Assembly: GCA_012961725.1 (NCBI GenBank)
Contig: DTYU01000174.1
Location: 1-5,737, forward strand
Length of the DNA stretch: 5,737 nucleotides
Direction of reading: 5' to 3'
Origin: Desulfotomaculum sp.
GTDB taxonomy: Bacteria; Bacillota; Desulfotomaculia; Desulfotomaculales; Ammonificaceae
Below, piece by piece: positions 1 to 5,647 of the stretch. How positions within the stretch are numbered: position 1 is the first letter of the stretch; each line of letters opens with the position of its first letter. A program made the position numbers and the translations under genes. The notes beneath the pieces were generated by a model, which saw nothing but the letters and a program-made list of their open reading frames with translations, made no database searches and was not told the origin of the DNA.

Positions 1-632
1 ACGGCGAAAGGCTGCTGCCTTTCTTGTTCCTCACGGCGGTGAGCACCCTGGTGGGGATTATGGACGACGTCTGGGGGTCCCGTAGCGTTTCGGGACTGAA
101 GGGTCATTTCGGGCGGTTGTTCCGGGGTGAAATCACTACCGGTGCGTTAAAGGCCATAGCCATTGGGATAAGCAGCCTGGTCATATTTCTTCCTGGAGGC
201 GGTCTCTACGACGGTTTGCTGAACGCCGCACTGGTGGCGCTGTGGGTGAACGCAATCAACCTGTTCGATCTCCGTCCGGGCCGTGCCGGAAAAGTCTTTC
301 TCCTGACCGCGATTCTCCTTACGGCAGCGGTGTGGGGAAGCCCCGAAATTATGCTTCTGGGCGCAACAGCGGGTGCGCTGCTCGCGTTTCTGCCGGTTGA
401 TTTACAGGCCCGGGCAATGATGGGCGATGCCGGCGCGAATACCTTAGGTGCGGTTATCGGGCTTACGGTTTCCTGGACGCTCGGGTCTGAAGCCAAGTTG
501 GGTGTATTGTTAGCGCTACTCTTCCTGCACTTGCTGACGGAGAGGTACTCGTTGACCAGGATCATTGCCCATAACCGCGTACTTGACTTCCTCGACCGCC
601 TCGGCCGCGGAGGAGGAACTCAGCGAAACTGA
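1..632 (+). CDS. MraY/WecA-like glycosyltransferase family 4 membrane protein (5' end missing)
   Basis: The frame is open from the window edge (first full codon at position 3) to TGA at 630-632, giving 209 residues; the N-terminal part lies outside the window. Hydrophobic stretches at fragment residues about 5-19, 50-64, 72-88, 98-111, 116-131, 146-160 and 165-178 indicate a polytopic inner-membrane protein. Family signatures appear in the expected order: the Asp pair in MDDVWG (D21-D22), the GHF...TGALK loop (34-50), NAINLFDLRPGR (83-94) and GDAGAN (141-146). Members of this superfamily transfer a sugar-1-phosphate from a UDP-sugar to undecaprenyl phosphate, with Mg2+ bound by the Asp residues. 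The NLFDLRPGR form differs from the NLxDGxDG of true MraY, and no HxHH motif is seen near the C-terminus, so I do not call mraY. The donor sugar and end product cannot be told. It is a real gene with little doubt; its exact role is open. Confidence 0.85.
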   Translation, partial: GERLLPFLFLTAVSTLVGIMDDVWGSRSVSGLKGHFGRLFRGEITTGALKAIAIGISSLVIFLPGGGLYDGLLNAALVALWVNAINLFDLRPGRAGKVFLLTAILLTAAVWGSPEIMLLGATAGALLAFLPVDLQARAMMGDAGANTLGAVIGLTVSWTLGSEAKLGVLLALLFLHLLTERYSLTRIIAHNRVLDFLDRLGRGGGTQRN

Positions 633-645
633 GTGCCCTCAGGCT

Positions 646-674
646 GAAAAACCGCTGCTAAACGAGCAGTTTTC
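646..674 (+). terminator. Weak terminator-like hairpin after the transferase gene
   Basis: Fourteen bases past the stop codon, CTGCT (655-659) pairs with AGCAG (665-669) around the loop AAACG. The right arm runs straight into TTTTC (670-674), which can pair with GAAAA (646-650) across a four-base bulge. The A-stem-T layout resembles an intrinsic terminator, but the GC stem is only five pairs and the T run only four. A second short hairpin, CTGAG/CTCAG (629-633/638-642), overlaps the stop codon. The location is right and the strength is poor. Confidence 0.35.
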
Positions 675-708
675 GAAACCGCCGGCATTGCGCAGATGAA
701 CGTACGGG

Positions 709-736
709 CAGGATTTCTGTAACAGGATTTCTGTAA
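709..736. repeat. Exact 14-bp tandem duplication
   Basis: CAGGATTTCTGTAA occurs at 709-722 and again, without a gap, at 723-736. The two copies are identical. The second copy supplies the left arm of the dyad at 728-748. It lies in the non-coding gap well upstream of the oxidoreductase genes. It may be a replication-slippage product or a doubled protein-binding half-site; the sequence alone does not decide. Confidence 0.8.
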
Positions 737-748
737 ATTATACAGAAA
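728..748. promoter_or_regulatory. Perfect 8-bp dyad, possible operator
   Basis: TTTCTGTA (728-735) and TACAGAAA (741-748) are exact reverse complements separated by AATTA. The sequence is AT-rich in a GC-rich surrounding, and the 21-bp size fits a dimeric helix-turn-helix repressor site. It is about 208 bases before the ferredoxin-subunit start, rather far for a simple operator of that gene. The inner ATTATA is the reverse complement of a -10 consensus, but no matching -35 is visible. Which protein would bind, and whether any does, is unknown. Confidence 0.35.
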
Positions 749-779
749 GACAGAAAGCGTAATCATCGGTACTGAAAAA

Positions 780-901
780 ATGGTTCTCGGGAAGACAAAG
801 AGATGGGCTGAGATATTCCTCAAGGCGCTCTTGGCAGCGGAAAGACAGCGGCAGCCCTGAACATTGCCCGTCAGGCGGTTGCATCCTCTTCTTGTGGGTG
901 A
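780..901 (+). pseudogene. Probable relic of a P-loop (Walker A) ATPase gene, N-terminal part only
   Basis: From ATG at 780 one frame reads MVLGKTKRWAEIFLK up to position 824. One frame over, beginning at 824, the sequence reads GALGSGKT followed by AAALNIARQAV, then a short tail to TGA at 899-901. GALGSGKT fits the Walker A pattern GxxxxGK[ST]. Restoring a single G at 824 would join the halves as EIFLKGALGSGKT: a beta strand, the P-loop, then an alpha helix, as in MinD/ParA/CobB-like nucleotide-binding domains. No Walker B or later domain follows; only about 50 bases separate the stop from the ferredoxin-subunit start, so most of any such gene is gone. From memory, small nucleotide-binding proteins lie next to this ferredoxin/VorB gene set in some clostridia, which would explain the location, but I could not check this. 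A chance match remains possible because the stretch is short. Confidence 0.45.
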
Positions 902-905
902 CGCC

Positions 906-930
906 TGGCGGTCCATCCCCTGGACTGCCG
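906..930 (+). promoter_or_regulatory. Hairpin in the leader of the oxidoreductase genes
   Basis: GGCGGTCCA (907-915) pairs with TGGACTGCC (921-929) around the five-base loop TCCCC. This gives nine pairs including one G-U, extendable by another G-U (906/930). It ends 13 bases before the ribosome binding site of the ferredoxin subunit (943-947). No T run follows directly, so it is not a standard terminator. Upstream, CAGGCG (872-877) is complementary to CGCCTG (902-907), which shares bases with this stem, so the two pairings partly exclude each other. A role in mRNA stability or leader control is possible but unproven. Confidence 0.4.
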
Positions 931-955
931 AAGGGATATTTTGGGAGTGTGTTCT

Positions 956-1177
956 GTGGCCAAAGTTTTCTTTGATAAGGAGCGCTGCAAAGGTTGTGAG
1001 CTTTGTATCACTGCCTGCCCTAAGAAGATAATCGTCCTTTCTCAGGAGGTCAACTCCCTTGGCCTTCATCCCGCGGTCCTCACCGACGGGAGCAAATGTA
1101 CGGGCTGCGGATTCTGCTTTTTGGTTTGCCCGGATTTAGTGGTCACGGTTTCACGGGAGGAAAACAGTAATGGATAA
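956..1177 (+). CDS. 2x[4Fe-4S] ferredoxin subunit (delta-type) of the 2-oxoacid:ferredoxin oxidoreductase
   Basis: This 73-residue protein carries two classic cluster motifs, CKGCELCITACP (C11, C14, C17, C21) and CTGCGFCFLVCP (C48, C51, C54, C58). It would hold two [4Fe-4S] clusters that pass electrons from the catalytic subunits to external ferredoxin. I chose GTG at 956 because GGGAG (943-947) sits eight bases before it and the product then starts MAKVFFDKERC, as in related proteins. TTG at 941 and GTG at 947 are in frame, but the first lies before that Shine-Dalgarno and the second overlaps it. The gene ends at TAA 1175-1177, overlapping the alpha-subunit start by eight bases, so translation is probably coupled. 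Size and position match the delta subunits of VOR/KOR enzymes. A stand-alone ferredoxin is unlikely given the overlap. Confidence 0.9.
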   Translation: MAKVFFDKERCKGCELCITACPKKIIVLSQEVNSLGLHPAVLTDGSKCTGCGFCFLVCPDLVVTVSREENSNG

Positions 1178-2231
1178 GGTCTTGATGGAAGGCAACGCGG
1201 CGTTCGGCGAAGGTGCCGTCCGGGCAGGCTGCCGTTTCTTTTTCGGCTACCCGATAACACCGCAAAGCGAGTTGCCGCATTACTTGGCCCGTCGCATGCC
1301 CGAGGTGGGCGGCGTTTATCTCCAGGCGGAGAGCGAGGTGGCCGCCATCAACATGGTTTACGGGGCAGCGGCGGCCGGTGCGCGGGTGATGACCGCTTCC
1401 TCCAGCCCCGGGATCAGCCTGATGCAGGAAGGGATTTCTTACATTGCAGGGGCGGAACTGCCTGCCGTGATAGTGAATATCATGCGGGGCGGACCGGGGC
1501 TTGGGAACATCGCTCCGTCACAGTCCGACTATTTCCAGGTAGTCAAAGGGGGAGGGCACGGCGATTATAGGCTTTTGGTACTGGCACCTTCTTCGGTTCA
1601 GGAGATCATTGATTTGATGGCTGTGGCCTTTGAGTTGGCTGACAAGTACCGGAATCCGACGATGGTGGTCGGTGACGGCGTTCTCGGGCAGATGATGGAA
1701 CCGGTTGAATTAGGGCCGATGCCGGATCTGGTATTGCCCGCGAAGGCATGGGCCACTACCGGCACCGCCGGGCGCAACACCCGGAACATAGTCAACTCTC
1801 TGTACATTCAGCCGGAAGAGCTTGAAAAGGTGAACCTGCGCTTGCAAGCGAAGTACAGTCAAATGGCGAAAGAAGAGAAGCGCTGGGAAGAGTACCGGCT
1901 GGACGATGCAGCACTGGTGCTGCTTGCCTTCGGGATGGTGGCCAGAATCGCAAAGGCGGCGGTCGACAAGCTAAGGGCCGCAGGCATTCCCGCAGGGCTC
2001 ATCAGACCGATCACCCTGTACCCCTTCCCGGATATCCCGGTGACCCAAGCGGCAGAAAGGGCCAAGGCCTTCTTGGTTGTGGAGATGAACGCCGGGCAGA
2101 TGGTGGAGGATGTCCGGCTGGCGCTTTGCGGCCAGCGGCCGGTGCATTTTTACGGCCGCACCGGCGGTGTGCTGACAAGCGTTGCCGAGGTTACCGGGGC
2201 GGCAAAGGAGATCTGGGAGGTGATAGAGTAG
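1170..2231 (+). CDS. vorB: 2-oxoacid:ferredoxin oxidoreductase, alpha subunit (VorB/KorA family)
   Basis: The 353-residue protein is the alpha chain of a ferredoxin-dependent 2-oxoacid oxidoreductase, which converts a 2-oxoacid plus CoA to acyl-CoA, CO2 and reduced ferredoxin in the cytoplasm. GYPITP (26-31) is the hallmark of the alpha chain's N-terminal pyrimidine-binding domain, and AESEVAAI (53-60) and MRGGPGLG (105-112) follow in their usual places. The C-terminal domain has RPITLYPFP (279-287) and VVEMNAGQMVEDVR (303-316), the region that in this family contributes to CoA and substrate handling. ATG at 1170 has GGGAGG (1155-1160) nine bases upstream. The length is normal and no residues appear to be missing. 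The family is commonly annotated as 3-methyl-2-oxobutanoate (branched-chain) specific, but closely related enzymes use 2-oxoglutarate, so VOR versus KOR specificity is not settled by sequence. It overlaps the beta subunit by one base. Confidence 0.93.
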   Translation: MDKVLMEGNAAFGEGAVRAGCRFFFGYPITPQSELPHYLARRMPEVGGVYLQAESEVAAINMVYGAAAAGARVMTASSSPGISLMQEGISYIAGAELPAVIVNIMRGGPGLGNIAPSQSDYFQVVKGGGHGDYRLLVLAPSSVQEIIDLMAVAFELADKYRNPTMVVGDGVLGQMMEPVELGPMPDLVLPAKAWATTGTAGRNTRNIVNSLYIQPEELEKVNLRLQAKYSQMAKEEKRWEEYRLDDAALVLLAFGMVARIAKAAVDKLRAAGIPAGLIRPITLYPFPDIPVTQAAERAKAFLVVEMNAGQMVEDVRLALCGQRPVHFYGRTGGVLTSVAEVTGAAKEIWEVIE

Positions 2232-2983
2232 TGGCCGTTTCACGGCGGCGGACTGAAGGACTCACAGACAAGCCCTTTCACTACTGCCCGGGTTGCACGC
2301 ACGGAATCATCCACCGGCTGGTGGCCGAAGCGCTGGTCGAGTTGGGGGTATTGGGGCTTGCGGTCGGGATTTGCCCGGTCGGGTGCGCCGTCTTTGCGTA
2401 TGATTACTTTAACTGTGACATGATCCAGGCGGCACACGGGCGCGCACCGGCGGTGGCCACCGGGGTGAAAAGGGTGCTGCCGGACAGGGTGGTCTTTACC
2501 TATCAGGGCGACGGCGACCTGGCGGCCATCGGTACCGCTGAGATCATCCATGCGGCCTCACGAGGAGAGAATATCACCGTGATATTTGTAAACAACGCGG
2601 TCTTCGGTATGACGGGGGGCCAGATGGCGCCTACCACCCTTTTGGGGCAAAAGACGACCACGACCCCGTTCGGGCGCCGGGTGGCGGATGCCGGTTTTCC
2701 GTTAAGGGTTGCGGAGATGCTGGCGGCCGTCGAAGGTCCCGCCTACATTGCGCGCGTGGCCGTAAGCAGTCCTAAGAACATCCTGCGTGCAAAAAGAGCT
2801 GTGCGGCGTGCGTTCGAAATCCAGCTTCAGGGCCTGGGGTTTGCTCTGGTGGAGGTTCTCTCCACCTGCCCGACAAACTGGGGGCTTAGCCCGCCGGAAG
2901 CCATGCGCTGGTTGGAGGAGAAGATGATTCCGGTATTCCCGCTTGGTGAATTCAAGGTCCCGGAGGAAGAAGAGCAATGTTAG
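2231..2983 (+). CDS. 2-oxoacid:ferredoxin oxidoreductase, beta (TPP-binding) subunit
   Basis: This 250-residue chain binds thiamine pyrophosphate and a [4Fe-4S] cluster and forms the active site together with the alpha chain. The TPP/Mg motif runs from GDGDL (93-97) to VNN (120-122), followed by GMTGGQMAPTT (126-136), typical of this family. Likely cluster ligands are C19 and C22 in YCPGCTHG, C52 in PVGC and C213 in STCPTNW. C48, in GICPVGC, is an additional cysteine close to a probable ligand. The start is GTG at 2231, whose G is the last base of the alpha stop codon TAG, with GGGAGG (2215-2220) ten bases upstream. The frame is open further upstream, but that part lies over the alpha gene and lacks family similarity. 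The stop TAG at 2981-2983 overlaps the gamma start by seven bases. It belongs to the short KorB/VorA type, not the large single-chain pyruvate enzyme. Confidence 0.93.
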   Translation: MAVSRRRTEGLTDKPFHYCPGCTHGIIHRLVAEALVELGVLGLAVGICPVGCAVFAYDYFNCDMIQAAHGRAPAVATGVKRVLPDRVVFTYQGDGDLAAIGTAEIIHAASRGENITVIFVNNAVFGMTGGQMAPTTLLGQKTTTTPFGRRVADAGFPLRVAEMLAAVEGPAYIARVAVSSPKNILRAKRAVRRAFEIQLQGLGFALVEVLSTCPTNWGLSPPEAMRWLEEKMIPVFPLGEFKVPEEEEQC

Positions 2984-3567
2984 AAGAGGTCCTTTTTGCT
3001 GGCTTCGGCGGACAAGGCATCTTGTCCTCAGGAATGCTCTTGGCCTACGCGGCGATGGCGGAAGGTCTCCATGTCGCCTGGGTTCCCTCTTATGGGCCGG
3101 AAATGCGCGGCGGGACGGCAAACTGCGGCGTAACCGTATCCGATCTACCCATAAGCTCGCCGCTCGTGGCAGAGCCGACAACGCTTATCGCGATGAACCG
3201 GCCGTCGCTTGACAGGTTCGAGGGGGATGTGGTTCCGGGAGGCCTGGTCCTGTATAACGCCTCTCTTATCGACCGTGAGGTTTTGCGTACGGATGTGCGT
3301 GTTCTGGCGGTGAAGGCGAACGAAGAGGCGGAAAGGCTCGGCAGCGTGCGCGTAGCGACAAACGTGATGCTCGGCGCATTTCTGGCAATCACCGGTGCGG
3401 CCTCGTTAAGAAGCGCGGCCGAGGCACTGCAGAAGGTGCTGCCGCCGCACAGGCACAGCCTTATTCCGGCAAATGAGCGGGCGCTTGAGGCGGGCGCACG
3501 CATCGCGAGTCGGATAAGTTCTAAGTTAGGGCTGTGGGGACCGGGCATAGGGTCCGTTCAACCGTGA
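2977..3567 (+). CDS. 2-oxoacid:ferredoxin oxidoreductase, gamma subunit
   Basis: The 196-residue protein has the two marks of the gamma chain: GFGGQG (9-14) near the N-terminus and SYGPEMRGGTANC (38-50). In characterised four-subunit enzymes the gamma domain is involved in CoA binding and assembly. ATG at 2977 lies inside the beta reading frame, with GGAGG (2962-2966) ten bases before it and a closer AAGAAGAG. The gene completes a delta-alpha-beta-gamma order in which every junction overlaps, consistent with one mRNA and balanced subunit synthesis. The protein core looks complete through HSLIPANERALEAG (160-173). The last few residues are less typical, and the stop codon TGA (3565-3567) sits inside the first unit of a heptamer array, so the C-terminus may have been altered when the array formed. 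Confidence 0.92.
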   Translation: MLEEVLFAGFGGQGILSSGMLLAYAAMAEGLHVAWVPSYGPEMRGGTANCGVTVSDLPISSPLVAEPTTLIAMNRPSLDRFEGDVVPGGLVLYNASLIDREVLRTDVRVLAVKANEEAERLGSVRVATNVMLGAFLAITGAASLRSAAEALQKVLPPHRHSLIPANERALEAGARIASRISSKLGLWGPGIGSVQP

Positions 3568-3603
3568 ACCTCGAACAGTGAACCGTGAACCATGAACCGT
3601 GAA
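3562..3603. repeat. Six tandem heptamers, consensus CCGTGAA
   Basis: Consecutive seven-base units read CCGTGAA, CCTCGAA, CAGTGAA, CCGTGAA, CCATGAA and CCGTGAA, with no gaps. Three are identical and the other three differ at one or two bases. The gamma-subunit stop codon lies in the first unit. Upstream GTTCA (3556-3560) can pair with TGAAC in the array (3565-3569), and GGTTCA (3617-3622) can pair with another TGAACC (3593-3598), so small hairpins are possible, but there is no T run and no clear terminator. Such heptamer arrays are typical of replication slippage in intergenic DNA. Confidence 0.85.
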
Positions 3604-3648
3604 GTGTAACGGCCGGGGTTCAGAATAGCGCGGAAAGGGGCAGTTCCT

Positions 3649-4770
3649 TTGGTTAATAGGGACCGTTTACTCAGCGAGTTCTTGGAGTTGGTCCAGATAG
3701 ACAGCGTCTCGGGCCGGGAGCGTAAGGTTTGTGATCTTTTGAAGAAGCGGCTGGGGTCCCTCGGGCTTCAGGTGGTGGAAGACGATGCCGGGGGAACCGG
3801 GGCGCTCGCCGCCGGCAATATCGTTGCCCGTCTGGCCGCAACAGCAGACGGGCCGCATCTTCTATTTTGCGCCCATATGGATACCGTGGAGCCGGGAGAA
3901 GGGATCAAGCCGGTGGTGGGAGAGGACGGGGTGGTGCGCTCCCGGGGAGAAACAATCTTGGCAGCGGATGACAAGGCGGGAATCGCAGCGATTATGGAAG
4001 CGCTGCGTACTATTTGCGAACAAAAAATAGAGCACGGTGAGATTACAGTCGCCTTTACCATCTGCGAAGAAACCGGCCTTTTAGGCGCGAAGAGACTTGC
4101 CCCGTCAGTGAAGGCCGATTTCGGCTTCGTTTTAGATTCTACAGGGCCGCCCGGGGGGGTCGTGGTACGGGCACCGTCTCAGGATAAAATCACCGCCACC
4201 ATTTACGGAAAGGCGGCACATGCAGGGGTCGACCCGGAGAAGGGCATTAACGCGATTTATGTGGCGGCGCAGGCGATAGCGGCCATGAAGCTGGGCCGGA
4301 TCGACCCGGAGACTACGGCTAACATAGGGATTATCAGCGGTGGTAAGGCCACAAACATTGTTCCCGATTGCGTTTACCTTGAAGGAGAGGTCCGGAGCTT
4401 AGCGAACAAGCGGCGGGCGGAGAACACAGACCGGATCTGCCGGACTATTGAGGAAACCGCGCGGAAGGCAAAGGCGCGGGCGGAGATCAAGGTCGATCTC
4501 CTTTATGAGGGTTTCGGTTTCCAGAAGGAAGCACCGGTCATTGAACTTGTGCGAAGGGCGATGCGCCGCCGCGGTATAGAGGCGGTACTGAACCAAAGCG
4601 GCGGGGGAAGCGACGCCAATGTATTAAACGCCCGCGGGATTCCAACGGTAAATCTGTCAACGGGGATGGAAAATGTACATACCACGGATGAACAGATTGC
4701 TGTCACGGATATTGTGACGACGGCACAAATCGTGCTTGAATTGGTGCTGTGTGCGCGGGGCGAAGAATAG
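3649..4770 (+). CDS. PepT-like M20 family zinc metallopeptidase
   Basis: The 373-residue cytoplasmic protein belongs to the M20 peptidases of the tripeptidase T-like group and probably removes residues from short peptides. The two-zinc site is complete: H76 and D78 in CAHMDTV, D107 in AADDKAG as the bridging ligand, the E140-E141 pair in CEETG with the general base, D163 in VLDSTG, and H344 in ENVHTTDE. D78 to T79-V80 and H191 in AAHAGV match the conserved catalytic and lid-domain positions. The lid/dimerisation domain spans roughly 180-290. The start is TTG at 3649, supported by AAAGGGG (3634-3640) eight bases upstream and by the usual opening with a leader such as VNRDRLLSEFLELVQIDS. It follows the gamma gene after 81 bases and may be cotranscribed. 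Substrate is not settled: PepT-like proteins outside enterobacteria are largely uncharacterised, and related M20 enzymes act on other amide substrates. Confidence 0.9.
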   Translation: MVNRDRLLSEFLELVQIDSVSGRERKVCDLLKKRLGSLGLQVVEDDAGGTGALAAGNIVARLAATADGPHLLFCAHMDTVEPGEGIKPVVGEDGVVRSRGETILAADDKAGIAAIMEALRTICEQKIEHGEITVAFTICEETGLLGAKRLAPSVKADFGFVLDSTGPPGGVVVRAPSQDKITATIYGKAAHAGVDPEKGINAIYVAAQAIAAMKLGRIDPETTANIGIISGGKATNIVPDCVYLEGEVRSLANKRRAENTDRICRTIEETARKAKARAEIKVDLLYEGFGFQKEAPVIELVRRAMRRRGIEAVLNQSGGGSDANVLNARGIPTVNLSTGMENVHTTDEQIAVTDIVTTAQIVLELVLCARGEE

Positions 4771-4786
4771 TTTCAAGGGAGTCGCT

Positions 4787-5647
4787 ATGCAGTTTATCAA
4801 GATGCACGGGTTGGGAAATGACTTCGTGATTACGGTGGGAGAGAGTATCGGTCCGGACCCTGGGGAGCTCGCACGGCGGATATGTGACCGGCATTTCGGG
4901 GTCGGCGCCGACGGACTGGTCTTCATCCTCCCTGCGGAAAGCGCAGACCTGCAAATGCGTATTTTCAACCCGGACGGTTCCGAGGCGGAGATGTGCGGAA
5001 ACGCCATCCGCTGCGTGGCCAAGTACGCCTTCGAGTCCGGAATGGTAGAACGGACGGAGTTCCGTATGGAAACGGGTGCAGGAGTGCTTTCACCCCGCCT
5101 TTTTGTGGAAGCTGGCCTGGTCAAGGAGGTCGAGGTAGATATGGGAAGGCCGGTGCTCGAGCGAGAGCGCATCCCGATGCAAGGGCCGCCCGGCAGGGTG
5201 ATAAACGAGCCGCTCGACGTTGCAGGTGAGGCCTACCGGATAACCGCTGTTTCCTTCGGAAATCCTCACTGTGTCGTATTCGTCACGGACGTATCCGCCA
5301 TAAATCTCCCGGTGGTGGGGCCGGTGATCGAAAACCATCCCGCATTCCCCCGCCGGACGAACGTCGAGTTCGTCCAGGTACTGAGTCCAGATAGCACACA
5401 GGTGCGGGTCTGGGAGCGGGGTGCAGGCGAAACGTTGGCCTGCGGTACGGGCGCCTGCGCGGCGGCGGTCGCCGGCTTTCTAAACGGCTTGACCGGTCGC
5501 CGGGTTTTGGTACGGCTTCCGGGTGGGGATCTCTCAATATTCTGGGCCGAGGACGACCATGTGTATATGACCGGCCCGGCTGTAGCGGTCTTTGAAGGCC
5601 GGTGGATTTCAGAGGTCAGAGGCAGGAAGTCGGAAGCCAAAAATTAA
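4787..5647 (+). CDS. dapF: Diaminopimelate epimerase
   Basis: DapF converts LL-2,6-diaminopimelate to the meso form, the precursor of lysine and of the peptidoglycan cross-link, without a cofactor and through two cysteines. Both are present: C70 in EMCGNAIRC and C219 in ACGTGAC. Other family marks are the N-terminal FIKMHGLGNDF (3-13), GADGLVF (40-46), FNPDGSEAEMCGN, SFGNPHCVVF (156-165), NVEFVQV (192-198) and ERGAGET (210-216). The product has 286 residues, close to the normal length. ATG at 4787 is chosen because AAGGGAG (4775-4781) precedes it by five bases and the protein begins MQFIKMHGLGNDF as expected; the frame is open further up but there it overlaps the peptidase gene. It lies 16 bases after the peptidase stop, so the two are probably one transcript. 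The last residues, SEVRGRKSEAKN, come from a heptamer repeat and are unlikely to be functional. Confidence 0.97.
   Translation: MQFIKMHGLGNDFVITVGESIGPDPGELARRICDRHFGVGADGLVFILPAESADLQMRIFNPDGSEAEMCGNAIRCVAKYAFESGMVERTEFRMETGAGVLSPRLFVEAGLVKEVEVDMGRPVLERERIPMQGPPGRVINEPLDVAGEAYRITAVSFGNPHCVVFVTDVSAINLPVVGPVIENHPAFPRRTNVEFVQVLSPDSTQVRVWERGAGETLACGTGACAAAVAGFLNGLTGRRVLVRLPGGDLSIFWAEDDHVYMTGPAVAVFEGRWISEVRGRKSEAKN
5609..5636. repeat. Four tandem heptamers at the 3' end of dapF
   Basis: Adjacent units TCAGAGG (5609-5615), TCAGAGG (5616-5622), CAGGAAG (5623-5629) and TCGGAAG (5630-5636) form a degenerate seven-base tandem repeat. Because seven is not a multiple of three, the reading frame steps through the units and they encode the charged tail around SEVRGRKSE. 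The dapF stop follows nine bases later at 5645-5647. The unit differs from the array at 3562-3603, but period and location (end of a coding region) are the same. Confidence 0.7.

Noticed and set aside
737..742. Minus-strand -10 box (TATAAT) within the dyad
   Set aside because: No acceptable -35 at 16-18 bases and no minus-strand gene to serve.
941..955. TTG at 941 or GTG at 947 as the ferredoxin-subunit start
   Set aside because: The best Shine-Dalgarno (943-947) lies after or on these codons, and it is well placed for GTG at 956.
620..1069. Minus-strand open frame of 149 codons across the 633-955 gap
   Set aside because: It runs antisense into the clear ferredoxin-subunit gene, shows no recognisable motif, and I see no supporting ribosome binding site.
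2126..2230. Longer beta-subunit start upstream of 2231
   Set aside because: The added 35 residues lie wholly over the alpha gene in another frame and do not resemble the family, while GTG at 2231 has a good ribosome binding site.
2702..3181. Minus-strand open frame of 159 codons
   Set aside because: It is the complement of the beta and gamma subunit genes, is Arg- and Pro-rich as expected of a GC-rich antisense frame, and has no family signature.
3562..3603. CRISPR-like array
   Set aside because: The units are seven bases long and directly adjacent, with no spacers, so this is a simple tandem repeat.
4736..4786. Longer dapF start within the peptidase gene
   Set aside because: DapF proteins begin with the MQFIKMHGLGN-type sequence seen from ATG 4787, which has its own Shine-Dalgarno.
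4657..5172. Minus-strand open frame of 171 codons
   Set aside because: It lies opposite the peptidase end and the start of dapF, is low-complexity Ser/Arg/Pro-rich, and has no motif.
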